NCBI RefSeq assembly: GCF_002741055.1
Contig: NZ_CP016809.1
Location: 6,426,501-6,490,500, forward strand
Source of the DNA: Paenibacillus ihbetae
GTDB lineage: Bacteria > Bacillota > Bacilli > Paenibacillales > Paenibacillaceae
Direction of reading: 5' to 3'
Length of the DNA: 64,000 bases
The translations under genes were made by a program, and so were the position numbers. Under the pieces are notes generated by a model. That model was not told the DNA's origin, made no database searches, and saw only the letters and a list, made by a program, of their open reading frames with translations. Below are positions 56,036 through 64,000 of this stretch, piece after piece; position 1 is the stretch's first letter; each line of letters begins with the position of its first letter.

Positions 56036-56836
56036 TTACCCCCGTTTTTCCAGGCGATCCAGGTGGATCGCCATCTTCTTCATGTTCTGTACAGCTGCTG
56101 TCATCAGGGCCTGTTCCCTGACGTTTTGCAGCCCGCGCAAACGGCAATAGCGAAACCCATGGAGCTCTTTGGCATCCGCGAAGCTTCGCTCAATCGTTTC
56201 TTTTCGTTTTCGGTAGAGATATTTCCCGGATCGACTCAACCGGTTGCCTCGCACCCACTCTTTGCTGTCCTCCCAGACATGACGAGTTACCACCTTTCGG
56301 TGGTTGCGAGACCGCGTGCATTCATTTAATAACGGGCAGTTCTTGCAGTGCTGTGGATCCGAAGCGTACTGTCGGTATCCCTCACGGTTGGTCGTCTTGT
56401 ATGGTAATTCGTGCTTTGCAGGGCAAACATAAAGATTGCGCTCCGCATCATACGTGAACTTCCATTTAGGGAATAAACCCTGGGTCGGGTGAAATCTTCG
56501 GTGAGCAATAACGGCAAAAATGTTTCGGCTTTGCAGCCCTTTGCAGATGGGTGAAGTCAAGTACCCGGAGTCCAGAGCAACGGCTTCGACTTTAAAACCA
56601 AATCGTTCTTGTTGACGATCCAAACGGGACAAATACGGTACAGAATCATGGACATTTCCGGCGGTGACATGGACATCCGTAATCATATTATATTTCAGGT
56701 CCACGGTACGGTGGTCTAAATAGAAGAATCCTTCCGGTTTCCCATCACGAATCATATAACCGCTGTCGGGATCTGTCATGCTCACTTTAACTTCCTTTTC
56801 CTCGATCACGTCCTCTCTTGGCTTTAGCGCTTTTTT
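56036..56836 (-). CDS. IS1182-family transposase, C-terminal part (second frame)
   Basis: Encodes the DDE catalytic core continuation and the Cys-containing C-terminal domain: VDLKYNMITDVHVTAG, AVALDSGYLTSPICKGL, CPAKHELPYK, CKNCPLLNEC and RKETIERSFADAKELHG, the last with the catalytic-type glutamate. The frame can be entered from the first part by a -1 slip at the heptamer A AAA AAG (56836-56830). A stand-alone start would be GTG or ATG near 56800. It therefore represents either a programmed frameshift product or a mutation. Confidence 0.85.
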   Translation of the reverse strand, partial: KKALKPREDVIEEKEVKVSMTDPDSGYMIRDGKPEGFFYLDHRTVDLKYNMITDVHVTAGNVHDSVPYLSRLDRQQERFGFKVEAVALDSGYLTSPICKGLQSRNIFAVIAHRRFHPTQGLFPKWKFTYDAERNLYVCPAKHELPYKTTNREGYRQYASDPQHCKNCPLLNECTRSRNHRKVVTRHVWEDSKEWVRGNRLSRSGKYLYRKRKETIERSFADAKELHGFRYCRLRGLQNVREQALMTAAVQNMKKMAIHLDRLEKRG

Positions 56837-57396
56837 CCATGTGCATTCCGGTCAGCCCCTACGGCCGCATTAAGTTCACTCACATAACCACGAGTGTTTT
56901 GCAAAACCTGTTCTTTTGTGTATTTATGCTTGTTCGCATTCGCTTTGACGTGGGTTGAGTCGGTAACTAAGACACGTCCGCCCACCATACGGTGCTGGAT
57001 AGCTTGAAGCACAATCTCATCGAAGATCTCCTGAAAAATCTCGGTGTCTTTAAAGCGCGTGCGACGATTCCAGCTAATCGTAGAGTGGTCCGGCACTTTG
57101 TCGGTTAAACCTAACCCCAAAAACCAGCGGTAAGCAAGGTTGGTTTGAATTTCACGTTCGAGTTGGCGTTCGGAACGGATGCCATAAAAATAACCGAGGA
57201 AAATCATCTTAAATAACACGACAGGGTCGATAGCAGGCCGCCCAGTATCCGCACAGTAAAGCGGACGAACCTTTTCGTCGATGAAAGAGAAATCGATATA
57301 CTTGTCCACTTTACGGAGCAGATGATCTTGAGGAACCAATTCTTCAATCGAAACAAATTCGTAAGCCTGCTGTTTTTCTCGATTCGAACGCAACAT
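56830..57396 (-). CDS. IS1182-family transposase, N-terminal part (first frame)
   Basis: About 190 residues: YEFVSIEELVPQDHLLRKVD, RPAIDPVVLFKMIFLGYFYG, DHSTISWNRRTRF and VTDSTHVKANANKH (the D of the DDE set) are standard IS1182 N-terminal features. ATG 57396 follows GGAAGGGTGTTACAT. It stops at TAA just after GKKR, right at the A AAA AAG heptamer. Family transposases are usually one ORF of about 450-480 residues, as the joined frames would be. Confidence 0.85.
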
Positions 57397-57507
57397 ATGT
57401 AACACCCTTCCGAACGGTTTATTTACTATTATTATACAACATTAACGCGGTGTCGTGTTGAATTAAATTCACAAGAAAATAGCTGTCGAGACTTTCTCGA
57501 CAGCCTG

Positions 57508-57529
57508 GAGCCACAATTCATTGTGGCTT
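57508..57529. repeat. Right 22-bp direct repeat flanking IS1182-family element
   Basis: Same hairpin as at 55928-55949, here followed by TTTTTTCTTTTT, so this copy keeps the original terminator context. Confidence 0.8.
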
Positions 57530-57787
57530 TTTTCTTTTTACGAATGTCATGGGATGGTAATTTTGTACAAAAAGATGTTTGTTTCTTACAATCCCGCAAT
57601 TCGCAATTCCTCTATACTTTTACCAGAGGCTGAATTGTATCAAACAAAACGATTTCAGGGAGTTGATGGGTATGACCGCTGTTTGAATCCCCATTTTCTG
57701 AAAATAAGCGAAGTGGTTTATGATTTTGTGAACATGGTTGGACAGTTCTAATGTTAGTAGACCGGTAAGTAAAAGGTGGGTTACCTA
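57530..57787. other. Intergenic region after the IS
   Basis: A 76-codon frame (57521-57751) has no ribosome binding site and no recognised motif; it starts inside the duplicated repeat. Nothing else is evident apart from AAGGTGGG, which precedes the DoxX gene. Confidence 0.35.
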
Positions 57788-58156
57788 ATGACTGTATTTT
57801 CGATTGTAATTCAAAGTTTATTGATCCTGTACTACCTCTTTTCAGGTTCTGCAAAGGTTATGGGCGCAAAATATTGGGTCGATATTTTCAACACGCTTAG
57901 ATTGCCTCAGTGGTTTCGGATCGTCACCGGATTAGTTCAGTTAGTAGGTGCCATAGTACTCATCATCGGCTACTGGGTTGATGGAGCGGTCGCATGGGCC
58001 GGGATTTGGCTTGGAATTACGATGCTGGTGGCGTTCCTTGCGCATATAAGGGTTAAGGATCCGTTCGGCAAAACGGTGACACCCGTTGTGTTTCTTGTGC
58101 TAATCATCATTCTAACCTTCATTAATGCAGATGGTCTCTCGCTTTCCTTTTTATGA
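57788..58156 (+). CDS. DoxX-like membrane protein
   Basis: A 122-residue protein with four hydrophobic segments and the DoxX pattern LLILYYLFSGSAKVMG at the N-terminus and AIVLIIGYWV in the second helix. DoxX-like proteins are linked to thiosulfate:quinone or redox stress systems; function here is unknown. ATG 57788 follows AAAGGTGGGTTACCTA; a GTG at 57776 is in frame. Confidence 0.82.
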   Translation: MTVFSIVIQSLLILYYLFSGSAKVMGAKYWVDIFNTLRLPQWFRIVTGLVQLVGAIVLIIGYWVDGAVAWAGIWLGITMLVAFLAHIRVKDPFGKTVTPVVFLVLIIILTFINADGLSLSFL

Positions 58157-58259
58157 CGAGGAACTTCATCGTGAAGAGTCTCTTATAGGAAGTATATTCA
58201 TACTGGCAACGGACAACGCTTAAGGTTAAGGATTATCTTATGCGGGAGGTTATCGCTTC

Positions 58260-58493
58260 TTGAAATATGAACTAGGACGCTGCTTACTGAATGAACGATT
58301 GATGGAATCCGGAAAGTCAGCGGAATGGCTGGCCAAAGACCTGTTAATGAAACCGGAACGAGTTTACGATTTTATTGAAAACAAACGAGTAATGCCACTC
58401 AAGATTGCCATATCGATCGCCGATTCCATCGGTTGTGATGTTCGTGCATTATATGAGTTAGTTCCGATCGATAATGAAGTTAAGGGAGATTAA
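58260..58493 (+). CDS. Small HTH (XRE-like) protein
   Basis: A 77-residue protein that is a single helix-turn-helix domain: GKSAEWLAKDLLMKPERVYDFIENKR and MPLKIAISIADSIGC follow the XRE/Cro layout. It starts at TTG 58260, eleven bases after GGGAGG. It could be an autonomous small repressor or an antitoxin-like protein, but no partner gene is adjacent. Confidence 0.72.
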   Translation: MKYELGRCLLNERLMESGKSAEWLAKDLLMKPERVYDFIENKRVMPLKIAISIADSIGCDVRALYELVPIDNEVKGD

Positions 58494-58578
58494 TCGATAA
58501 GGGCTCGGTTGCATAAGACAATAAATGAGGTTTATTAAAAGGAACGGCAAAACGCTAGGTCAATCAATCAAATGAAGA

Positions 58579-58615
58579 AGGCAGCTGATCATCATTGGTG
58601 ATCGGTTGCCTTTTT
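58579..58615 (+). terminator. Terminator downstream of small HTH gene
   Basis: GGCAGCTGATCA (58580-58591) pairs with TGATCGGTTGCC (58599-58610), two wobbles, then five T. Confidence 0.82.
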
Positions 58616-58690
58616 GTTATGCTAACCGCATGGCGGTTCCAATATGTGGTATCATGAGGTGATACGTACGTAAAAAGGAGGGGAAAAGAA

Positions 58691-59431
58691 GTGCGTGAAC
58701 AAAGTAGAATGAATAAGAAAGCTTGGGAGCATCGTGCTTATGAATTTTGGCATAAACGAGATGGTTCTCCTCAGGAAAAAGCTCGTCAGATATTAGAAAA
58801 CCCACTAGCAGCGCTTAAAAAGCATAAAAGCCTATTCGAACATGTTCGAGGTAAAAGGATTGCTAACCTTTGCGGCTCCAATGGAAGAAAAGCTGTTCCG
58901 TTAGCTTTACTAGGAGCAGAGGTGACTGTATTCGATATCTCTGAGGAAAACAGAAAGTATGCTTTTGAGCTGGCTGCAAGCGCTGGTATTCCATTAGAAT
59001 TCATCGTCACCGACATATATGAGATTGACCTAAAAGCGTACGGAGGATACTTCGATATTTTATATTTAGAGGGAGGGATCCTACACTATTTCGGTGATTT
59101 GGACAAGTTCATGAATATTCTTTACGGTTTATTGCATGATGGTGGACAATTGATTTTAAGTGATTTCCATCCTTTAGGAAGATGTATCTCTTCTGACGGC
59201 GAGGTCAATTATTTTGATACGGAATTAAAAAATGGAGACGTGGCGTATAAAGGGGCATTTGATGTCGACGAACAGAAGGATTTCCCCGATGTTTCCATTC
59301 GATTGTACACGTTGAGCGATATTATAAATTCGGTCGTCGCATCCGGGTTCAGATTGAAAAGGTTCGATGAGCATCGTGGATGGAATAATGAAAATATCCC
59401 TTGGGAATTTACGATCCTGGCGGACAAATAG
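58691..59431 (+). CDS. Class I SAM-dependent methyltransferase
   Basis: A 246-residue protein with motif I (IANLCGSNGRKAVPLALLGA), motif II-like VTVFDISEEN, and a LYLEGGILHYFGDLD region. The substrate is unknown; this group resembles YxjB/SmtA-like enzymes. GTG 58691 has AGGAGGGG eight bases upstream; ATG 58709 is possible. Monocistronic. Confidence 0.85.
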   Translation: MREQSRMNKKAWEHRAYEFWHKRDGSPQEKARQILENPLAALKKHKSLFEHVRGKRIANLCGSNGRKAVPLALLGAEVTVFDISEENRKYAFELAASAGIPLEFIVTDIYEIDLKAYGGYFDILYLEGGILHYFGDLDKFMNILYGLLHDGGQLILSDFHPLGRCISSDGEVNYFDTELKNGDVAYKGAFDVDEQKDFPDVSIRLYTLSDIINSVVASGFRLKRFDEHRGWNNENIPWEFTILADK

Positions 59432-59570
59432 ATGTTAAGGTAAGGCGGACAAATAGCTGAATTTCCAACGTAGAAGAAGCCCTGATCGGAAGTTTCATTA
59501 CGTTAACGGCTGGATTGCTCCATCCAAGCATGGAAAACCAAATCGGGACATGTCGTTAAGGGGGAGAAAA

Positions 59571-60134
59571 TTGGAAATCATATTTATCCGGCACGGTCAC
59601 GGAGAGCATCTGATCGATTATCCAAATCGGTTGAATACTCTGCATCCTGGTCTTACGGAGTACGGCAAATTTCAAGTAGGGCAGTTGCGAAATGACATTA
59701 ATATCGATTCTGATGATTTAGTTCTTGTCAGTCCAACCAAACGCACAATAGAGACGGCAGCTATTTTAAAAAATGATTTGGACTTTGTGATTTCTCCGTT
59801 TGTTGGTCCGAGAATGTTTCCTCTGAACCCCGAACTCCCTTTTCTAGCATGTGATCATATCCTTTCTAAAACTGAAATTCGAATTCTGTATGGAGATACA
59901 GAAATTCTTGATCTCAATGTGGAGTGCTGGAAAGAAGGAATTAACCAGATTGGGCAAGATATCTTTGAAAGATATGCTAAGCGGTTAATAGAGTGGATCG
60001 GGGAAAGATATAATAGAGTATTCGTGATATCACATGATGGTACCATAACGAATTATCGGATATTGCTTGGAGAAAAAGGATTGACCCGGGAAGATTTTCC
60101 CGGTGAGGCTGGGGTATATCGATTGAAGCTGTAG
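59571..60134 (+). CDS. Histidine phosphatase (phosphoglycerate-mutase-like)
   Basis: A 187-residue protein with the RHG motif at the N-terminus (IIFIRHGHGEH), a second histidine in FVISHDGTITNY and an SPTKRTIETA arginine region. It acts on a phosphomonoester that cannot be named. TTG 59571 is preferred because AAGGGGG (about 59558-59564) lies just before it; the frame starts at ATG 59550 overlapping that site. Confidence 0.82.
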   Translation: MEIIFIRHGHGEHLIDYPNRLNTLHPGLTEYGKFQVGQLRNDINIDSDDLVLVSPTKRTIETAAILKNDLDFVISPFVGPRMFPLNPELPFLACDHILSKTEIRILYGDTEILDLNVECWKEGINQIGQDIFERYAKRLIEWIGERYNRVFVISHDGTITNYRILLGEKGLTREDFPGEAGVYRLKL

Positions 60135-60178
60135 TCTGTTGGTTAACGGGCGGACCGAGAGGAAACAGATAACCGTGA

Positions 60179-60203
60179 GAGCCGCATCATTTGCGGTCTT
60201 TTT
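60179..60203 (+). terminator. Terminator after phosphatase gene
   Basis: CCGCA (60182-60186) and TGCGG (60192-60196) with flanking wobble pairs, then TCTTTTTG. Confidence 0.7.
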
Positions 60204-60385
60204 GTTATGTGTATATCAGATCCAATCCTGCTTATTGACTTGACAGATTTGAAAATGATCGTAGAAGCCGTTAATATTTTTACAGAAGAGGATGCTGGAT
60301 ATGGTCTGATGGAGAACAGACACCCATCCTCCAAACAACGACATCATCCACCAAGCTGCGCTTTCACCGAAGGGAGTTGGGATTC

Positions 60386-60757
60386 ATGATTATGGTAATC
60401 TTAGGATTTTTATGGCTAATTTGGTTTGTGATTGTTATACTATATTATTTATGGACATCGTTGTTCTGGTCGCTCATCTTTCGTGCCCAAAAATTTGAAA
60501 ATGAGGGGAGACGTACATTCTCAGGTTTTGTCTCCTTGGTCTCCACAGCCCTGAACATATTCATCTTGAAAATCATTTGCTACTTTACGGATACTCCGAG
60601 TTTGTTCAAGTACTCTGAAATTACCTCAGCTTGTTTTACGGCTGCGTTTATATATCTCGTTGCACTAGGAATTGCAATCATCCCTTTTATCAAAAAAGAC
60701 GGAGCCTATTTGCTGAAGCTCGCTTTATTTGGATATAACAAGAAAAGGAAATGGTAA
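60386..60757 (+). CDS. Hypothetical membrane protein
   Basis: A 123-residue protein with three predicted membrane segments (about 1-28, 42-60 and 78-98) and a basic C-terminal tail (NKKRKW). Not recognised. ATG 60386 has GAAGGGA nine bases upstream; TTG 60377 is also in frame. Confidence 0.6.
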   Translation: MIMVILGFLWLIWFVIVILYYLWTSLFWSLIFRAQKFENEGRRTFSGFVSLVSTALNIFILKIICYFTDTPSLFKYSEITSACFTAAFIYLVALGIAIIPFIKKDGAYLLKLALFGYNKKRKW

Positions 60758-60795
60758 AAAACTAAGCTAGCATTCCAATTACAAATAATCATTAT

Positions 60796-60820
60796 AAACT
60801 CACTATAAATTAGTGGGTTT
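60796..60820. terminator. Weak terminator-like hairpin
   Basis: AAACTCACT (60796-60804) and AGTGGGTTT (60812-60820) with one wobble; no strong T-run. Confidence 0.5.
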
Positions 60821-61061
60821 AATTATTATTTGAAATGATAAAAGCGTGAGCTGTAGCCGCTTGTTTGTTGAAAAGAGACATGAACCTGTACCGATTGCCG
60901 AAAAGGACTGGTGCGTAGCGGCTCTTAGGGGCGATCCTTTTTTGCCTTAGAGCCGCTAGCATGAGCCCTGATTCGAACGATCACAAACAGAATTAATGCA
61001 AAAGGCAACATCATCTGTTTTTAGATATATAGCTTGGGCGTGTTCTTCCTAGTTAAACATA
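60821..61061. other. Intergenic region with a long hairpin
   Basis: TAGCGGCTCT (60916-60925) and AGAGCCGCTA (60949-60958) form a perfect 10-bp stem around a 23-nt loop containing a T-run. An AACCTGTACCGATTGCCGAAA-type stretch (60879 onward) resembles sequence at 54829. No gene is seen. Confidence 0.45.
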
Positions 61062-61319
61062 CTACTTATTCTGCCGGTTATTTTTTGGTAGGGTTATATT
61101 CGCCGTAACACAGCTTGCTTGGAAGTTATCGTTGATTGTTAGAATACCTTCGACAATCAATGGAACCTTAATGGTTAGATTCTTAGTTTCTGAATTATAC
61201 TTAGTGCTTCGAGTACACCTACCACATTTAACAGAAGAAGAAATGAGTGAGCCGGTGGAAAGATTATAGACAATAGTTAAACAAACCGGTTGCTGTAAGT
61301 CTTTTCGGACACAAGGCAT
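61062..61319 (-). CDS. Small conserved-looking protein with Cys-Gly-x-Cys motif
   Basis: An 85-residue protein beginning MPCVRKDLQQPVCLTIVYNL. It carries cysteines at 3, 13 and in KCGRC near residue 32, plus a later ASC; a beta-rich ending reads FQASCVTANITLP. There is no signal peptide. ATG 61319 follows GGGAGGTGTAACTTA, a good site, which is the main reason to accept it. No family is recognised. Confidence 0.6.
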   Translation of the reverse strand: MPCVRKDLQQPVCLTIVYNLSTGSLISSSVKCGRCTRSTKYNSETKNLTIKVPLIVEGILTINDNFQASCVTANITLPKNNRQNK

Positions 61320-61802
61320 TAAGTTACACCTCCCATATATTATATTTGCATAAAATGAAGATGACTATTATTTGGAAGCGGCGGGTGTGGATAGAAGTAG
61401 AAAATGTATGAGAGTTTACATGTAAGCAGACCCTTTAAATGGTAGGGTTGGCAGGGCTACTTTTAGTAAGTAATTTATTAAACACCCGTAGATTAATAGT
61501 ATTGATTGGAATGAGTCGATTATTGGACTGTATAATAAAAATGGCAGCCGATCCATTTGATCAGCTGCCTTAACTTTTTACATCGTTGGTAACTTACGAA
61601 GAGCTACCGAACTATATTCGGCAGCGCCGCAGACAAATGGGGGCACCATCCATCTAGCTCAGACATTCAGATGCTAGCAGATTGAACGTTTCTTTATAGC
61701 ATGTAGAAATCAATCAAAGAGATTTTGTTATAACACAACCCTACCATTATGAAGTTGCGTTGAAAGAGGAATCACCTCAGGTGCATATGCTGCAGGTTAA
61801 TG
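61320..61802. other. Intergenic region
   Basis: No supported gene. A terminator is at 61543-61569. A TATAAT-like block (61531-61536) occurs just before it but has no ORF downstream. Confidence 0.4.
61543..61569 (-). terminator. Terminator of the SDR-MFS operon
   Basis: GGCAGC and GCTGCC (61543-61548, 61564-61569) plus an inner GATC/GATC pairing. On the minus strand a T-rich tract follows, fitting the transcript from 61803. Confidence 0.65.
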
Positions 61803-62855
61803 TTAAGGAATCAATTTTTCATTTTTAAACTCATCAAATAATTCTAAAAACCGCTTCTCGCTATCGATGACTTCATGGAATCCGTATTGTTTAATTTTCG
61901 TCGTATCCGATATCACATCATATTCGGATCCGAATATAAAATCGCCGAATGGCCAAGCAGCTGCTTTCGTATACGGTACGGGCTGCAAGCGGTATTTCTC
62001 CACCATCGTGTTCCATGTATCTTTTTGAAGCGGCATCATCTCCGACAAGGAAATTGTCTGGACGGGAGCATAGTCCATGTCAAAATAGGCTGCAAATTTA
62101 GGCCAAAGCTGTTCCCAGCGAAATAAATCTCCGTTAGTAATGTTAAATACCTCCAAGGCAGTGTGGGATTGAACAGCCGCCCAAACCGAGGCTCGCGCAA
62201 GCAATTCAGCATCGGTAACTTGAACCAATGCGTGGTATGCCCCCTCTTTGCCAGGGAACCTAAGAGGCAGATCCAGCTCTTTCGATATCGAGGCGTATAC
62301 AGCGATCACCATCGAAATGCTCATCGGATTTCCAATGGATATCCCGGCTACGAGGTCGGGCCTTAAAATGGTCCATGACCAGCTCTTTCCTTTCTGATGC
62401 TCACGCAGGAAATCTTCTTGATTATAATAAAAATTCGGTGGAAGATGGCGTGGGTCACTTTCCTTGGCTGGTGTTTTGAACTTGCCCAAGTGAGCGCCAT
62501 ACACTTTAGCCCCCTGCATCAACACAACCCTTTCCAGAGCGTCTGAAGATTCTTCGGCCGCTTTTACAATATTTTCAAGCATGCTTGTGTTAACTTCAAT
62601 TTGTTCCTTGGTAAGGGAAGGATAGTCCTGATAAGCGGCATAAAAAATATGGGTCACATCGCCCAATGTGTGAAACTTTTCTTTGACACCGCGTGCATCT
62701 AACAGATCCATACTGATATAACGTTCCGGATGTTTGCGCGGGATATTTCTGGCAATCCCTTTTACGTTCCAGTCGTCCAGCTTGCTGAGATAGTCCAACA
62801 AATAACTGCCAATGATTCCTGTCGCCCCAACGACAATCGCGGTTTTTTTTGACAT
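61803..62855 (-). CDS. SDR family oxidoreductase, PRISE-like
   Basis: A 350-residue extended short-chain dehydrogenase. The NAD(P) motif is KKTAIVVGATGIIGSYLLDYL; the ARN-x3-RKHPER stretch and the MQGAKVYGAHLG block, with tyrosine, resemble progesterone-5beta-reductase/iridoid-synthase-like proteins. Enone reduction is plausible. ATG 62855 follows AAGGAGGTTGGATTCGTA and overlaps the stop of the MFS gene by one base, so translation is coupled. Confidence 0.85.
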   Translation of the reverse strand: MSKKTAIVVGATGIIGSYLLDYLSKLDDWNVKGIARNIPRKHPERYISMDLLDARGVKEKFHTLGDVTHIFYAAYQDYPSLTKEQIEVNTSMLENIVKAAEESSDALERVVLMQGAKVYGAHLGKFKTPAKESDPRHLPPNFYYNQEDFLREHQKGKSWSWTILRPDLVAGISIGNPMSISMVIAVYASISKELDLPLRFPGKEGAYHALVQVTDAELLARASVWAAVQSHTALEVFNITNGDLFRWEQLWPKFAAYFDMDYAPVQTISLSEMMPLQKDTWNTMVEKYRLQPVPYTKAAAWPFGDFIFGSEYDVISDTTKIKQYGFHEVIDSEKRFLELFDEFKNEKLIP

Positions 62856-64000
62856 TACGAATCCAACCTCCTTGTCCATTTAACCGAATCCTTGCTCGAG
62901 TGTATCCCCTTGCGTTCCATTACACTGCTCCAGATGGTGACGATTAATCCGACCAGAGTAACAGAAGCGGCTATCCAAGCAAGAGACTCGATTCCTAATG
63001 CACTGTCCAGTACTATCCCGCCAAGCAATGCGCCCCCCGCGCCGCCGAGGTTGAAAGCGCCGATATTCAGCGATGATGCCAAGTTGGGTGCGGCTCCAGC
63101 TTTATTGAGCACGAGCATCTGGAAGCCGGGCACTGTGCCGAATGCGGCTATTCCCCAGATGAAAATCGTAATTACAGTCGCAAGTTTGGAATGCATTGTA
63201 ACGGTGAACAGAGCCATGATAAGCGTAAGAAGAACCAGCATTCCGATCAAAGACGGCATGAGCTTCCAATCTGCCAGTTTTCCGCCAGCTATATTGCCGA
63301 TCGTCAAACCTGCGCCAAACAACAGAAGCAGACCTGTCACAGCGTTTTCCTGATACCCTGTAACATTCGTTAATAGGGGAGTGATGTAGGTGAAAATAAC
63401 AAATACACCGCCGAATCCCAATACGGTCATCAATAGTGACAACCATACTTGAGGGCTTCGCAGAACGCTAACTTCTTTCATAAGCTGCGGGCGTTCTTCA
63501 TTTTTGATTCTTGGGACAGAGACGGCCAGGGCGATGAATGAAAGGAGTCCCAAGAAAGCAACGGCCCAAAATGCAGAGCGCCATCCGTAGCTTTGCCCGA
63601 TCCATGTTCCAAGAGGGACGCCCAAAATATTGGCGAGTGTCACGCCAATAAACATCATGGAAATCGCACTGGCTTGTTGTTTCGGACTCACCAATCTGGT
63701 GGCGACGATCGATCCGATTCCAAACACAGTACCGTGTGATAATGCGGAAAGAATGCGGGCAGCCATTAAGACAAAATAATCCGATGCGATGGCACTTAAG
63801 ATATTGGCTGTCACAAATAGAGCCATCAAACCCAAGAGCAATGCCTTTCGTGGGAAACGTACCGTAAATGCGGTCAGGAGAGGGCCTCCGATTGCTACGC
63901 CCAGCGCGTAGCCAGTCACTAACAAGCCTGCTTTACTGACCGAAACGTGAAGATCATTCGCAACTTCGGGAAGGATTCCCATAATCAGAAACTCGGTAGT
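62855..64000 (-). CDS. MFS transporter, DHA1 family, 5' end outside window
   Basis: At least 381 residues with eleven or more membrane segments. The visible start of the frame reads TTEFLIMGILPEVANDL, the first-helix motif of AraJ-like DHA1 exporters, so the true start lies just beyond the window edge. A TGYALGVAIGGPLL segment and GWRSAFWAVAFLG confirm the family. It is cotranscribed with the SDR gene and may export its product or a related toxic compound. Confidence 0.88.
   Translation of the reverse strand, partial: TTEFLIMGILPEVANDLHVSVSKAGLLVTGYALGVAIGGPLLTAFTVRFPRKALLLGLMALFVTANILSAIASDYFVLMAARILSALSHGTVFGIGSIVATRLVSPKQQASAISMMFIGVTLANILGVPLGTWIGQSYGWRSAFWAVAFLGLLSFIALAVSVPRIKNEERPQLMKEVSVLRSPQVWLSLLMTVLGFGGVFVIFTYITPLLTNVTGYQENAVTGLLLLFGAGLTIGNIAGGKLADWKLMPSLIGMLVLLTLIMALFTVTMHSKLATVITIFIWGIAAFGTVPGFQMLVLNKAGAAPNLASSLNIGAFNLGGAGGALLGGIVLDSALGIESLAWIAASVTLVGLIVTIWSSVMERKGIHSSKDSVKWTRRLDS

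Larger units (their letters stand above)
55950..57507 (-). mobile_element. IS1182-family insertion sequence, 1558 bp
   Basis: The left end CAGATTGTCGAGAAA (55950) and the reverse complement of the right end CAGGCTGTCGAGAAA (57507) match with two differences. A 22-bp direct repeat of a terminator hairpin flanks it. A subterminal hairpin (GAGAAACCCTG and CAGGGTTTCTC, about 55962-56000) lies inside the left end. The transposase is on the minus strand in two frames. Confidence 0.88.

Noticed and set aside
60207..60389. 60-codon plus frame between the phosphatase and membrane-protein genes
   Set aside because: Starts in the terminator tail without a ribosome binding site and has no motif.

Overview
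The window looks like chromosomal DNA of a low-to-mid GC Gram-positive endospore former, most likely Paenibacillus or a close relative. This is inferred from strong AGGAGG-type ribosome binding sites, frequent TTG/GTG starts, sigma-A type promoters, and Bacillales gene families (PadR-DUF1048-DUF1048, HxlR, DinB, thioredoxin-type ArsC). No rRNA, tRNA, CRISPR array, prophage or integrase was found. It is an accessory-rich region with many small regulator-plus-target units.

Layout. 0.1-3.7 kb: an MFS exporter, a ThuA-like protein, and a MarR-nitroreductase-monooxygenase operon. 4.1-7.6 kb: two DinB proteins around a GNAT gene split by an IS3-family element with a 3-bp target duplication. 7.7-10.7 kb: TetR-methionine aminopeptidase, then PadR with two DUF1048 proteins. 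10.7-15.9 kb: a complete fructosamine (fructoselysine) catabolic locus, frlC-A-B-D-R, with two promoters sharing a predicted operator and one cre-like site. 16.2-18.9 kb: an HxlR regulator and its predicted target genes. 19.0-20.4 kb: decayed remnants of a SecA-like ATPase and a cupin. 20.5-25.6 kb: two facing arsenic units, arsR-arsB-arsC on the minus strand and MarR-flavin monooxygenase-small Cys protein-arsM on the plus strand. 25.6-35.3 kb: LysR/quinone oxidoreductase, a TetR-controlled ABC exporter, an erythromycin-esterase-like protein, a nucleotidyltransferase, a VOC protein and an enolase-superfamily enzyme.

35.5-44.7 kb on the minus strand holds the most unusual part: six tightly packed genes for large proteins without signal peptides, one DUF6603-like (922 aa) and the others of uncharacterised families. 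It is bounded downstream by a strong bidirectional terminator and is the best candidate for an undescribed system. 45-55.9 kb: two DMT transporters, AraC and MocR regulators, an amine oxidase, an MFS transporter, an AAA+ ATPase/TPR-membrane protein pair and another AraC. 55.9-57.5 kb: an IS1182-family element flanked by 22-bp copies of a terminator hairpin; its transposase is in two frames joined at an A AAA AAG heptamer. 57.8-64 kb: DoxX, a small HTH protein, a methyltransferase, a phosphatase, small proteins, and an SDR/MFS pair cut by the window end.

Genes work together mainly as local operons (frl, ars, HxlR, TetR-ABC). In several of these the promoter and a palindromic operator can be read directly, so regulator-target links are proposed from sequence. 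Family names rest on motif recognition in the translated proteins; no database search was run.
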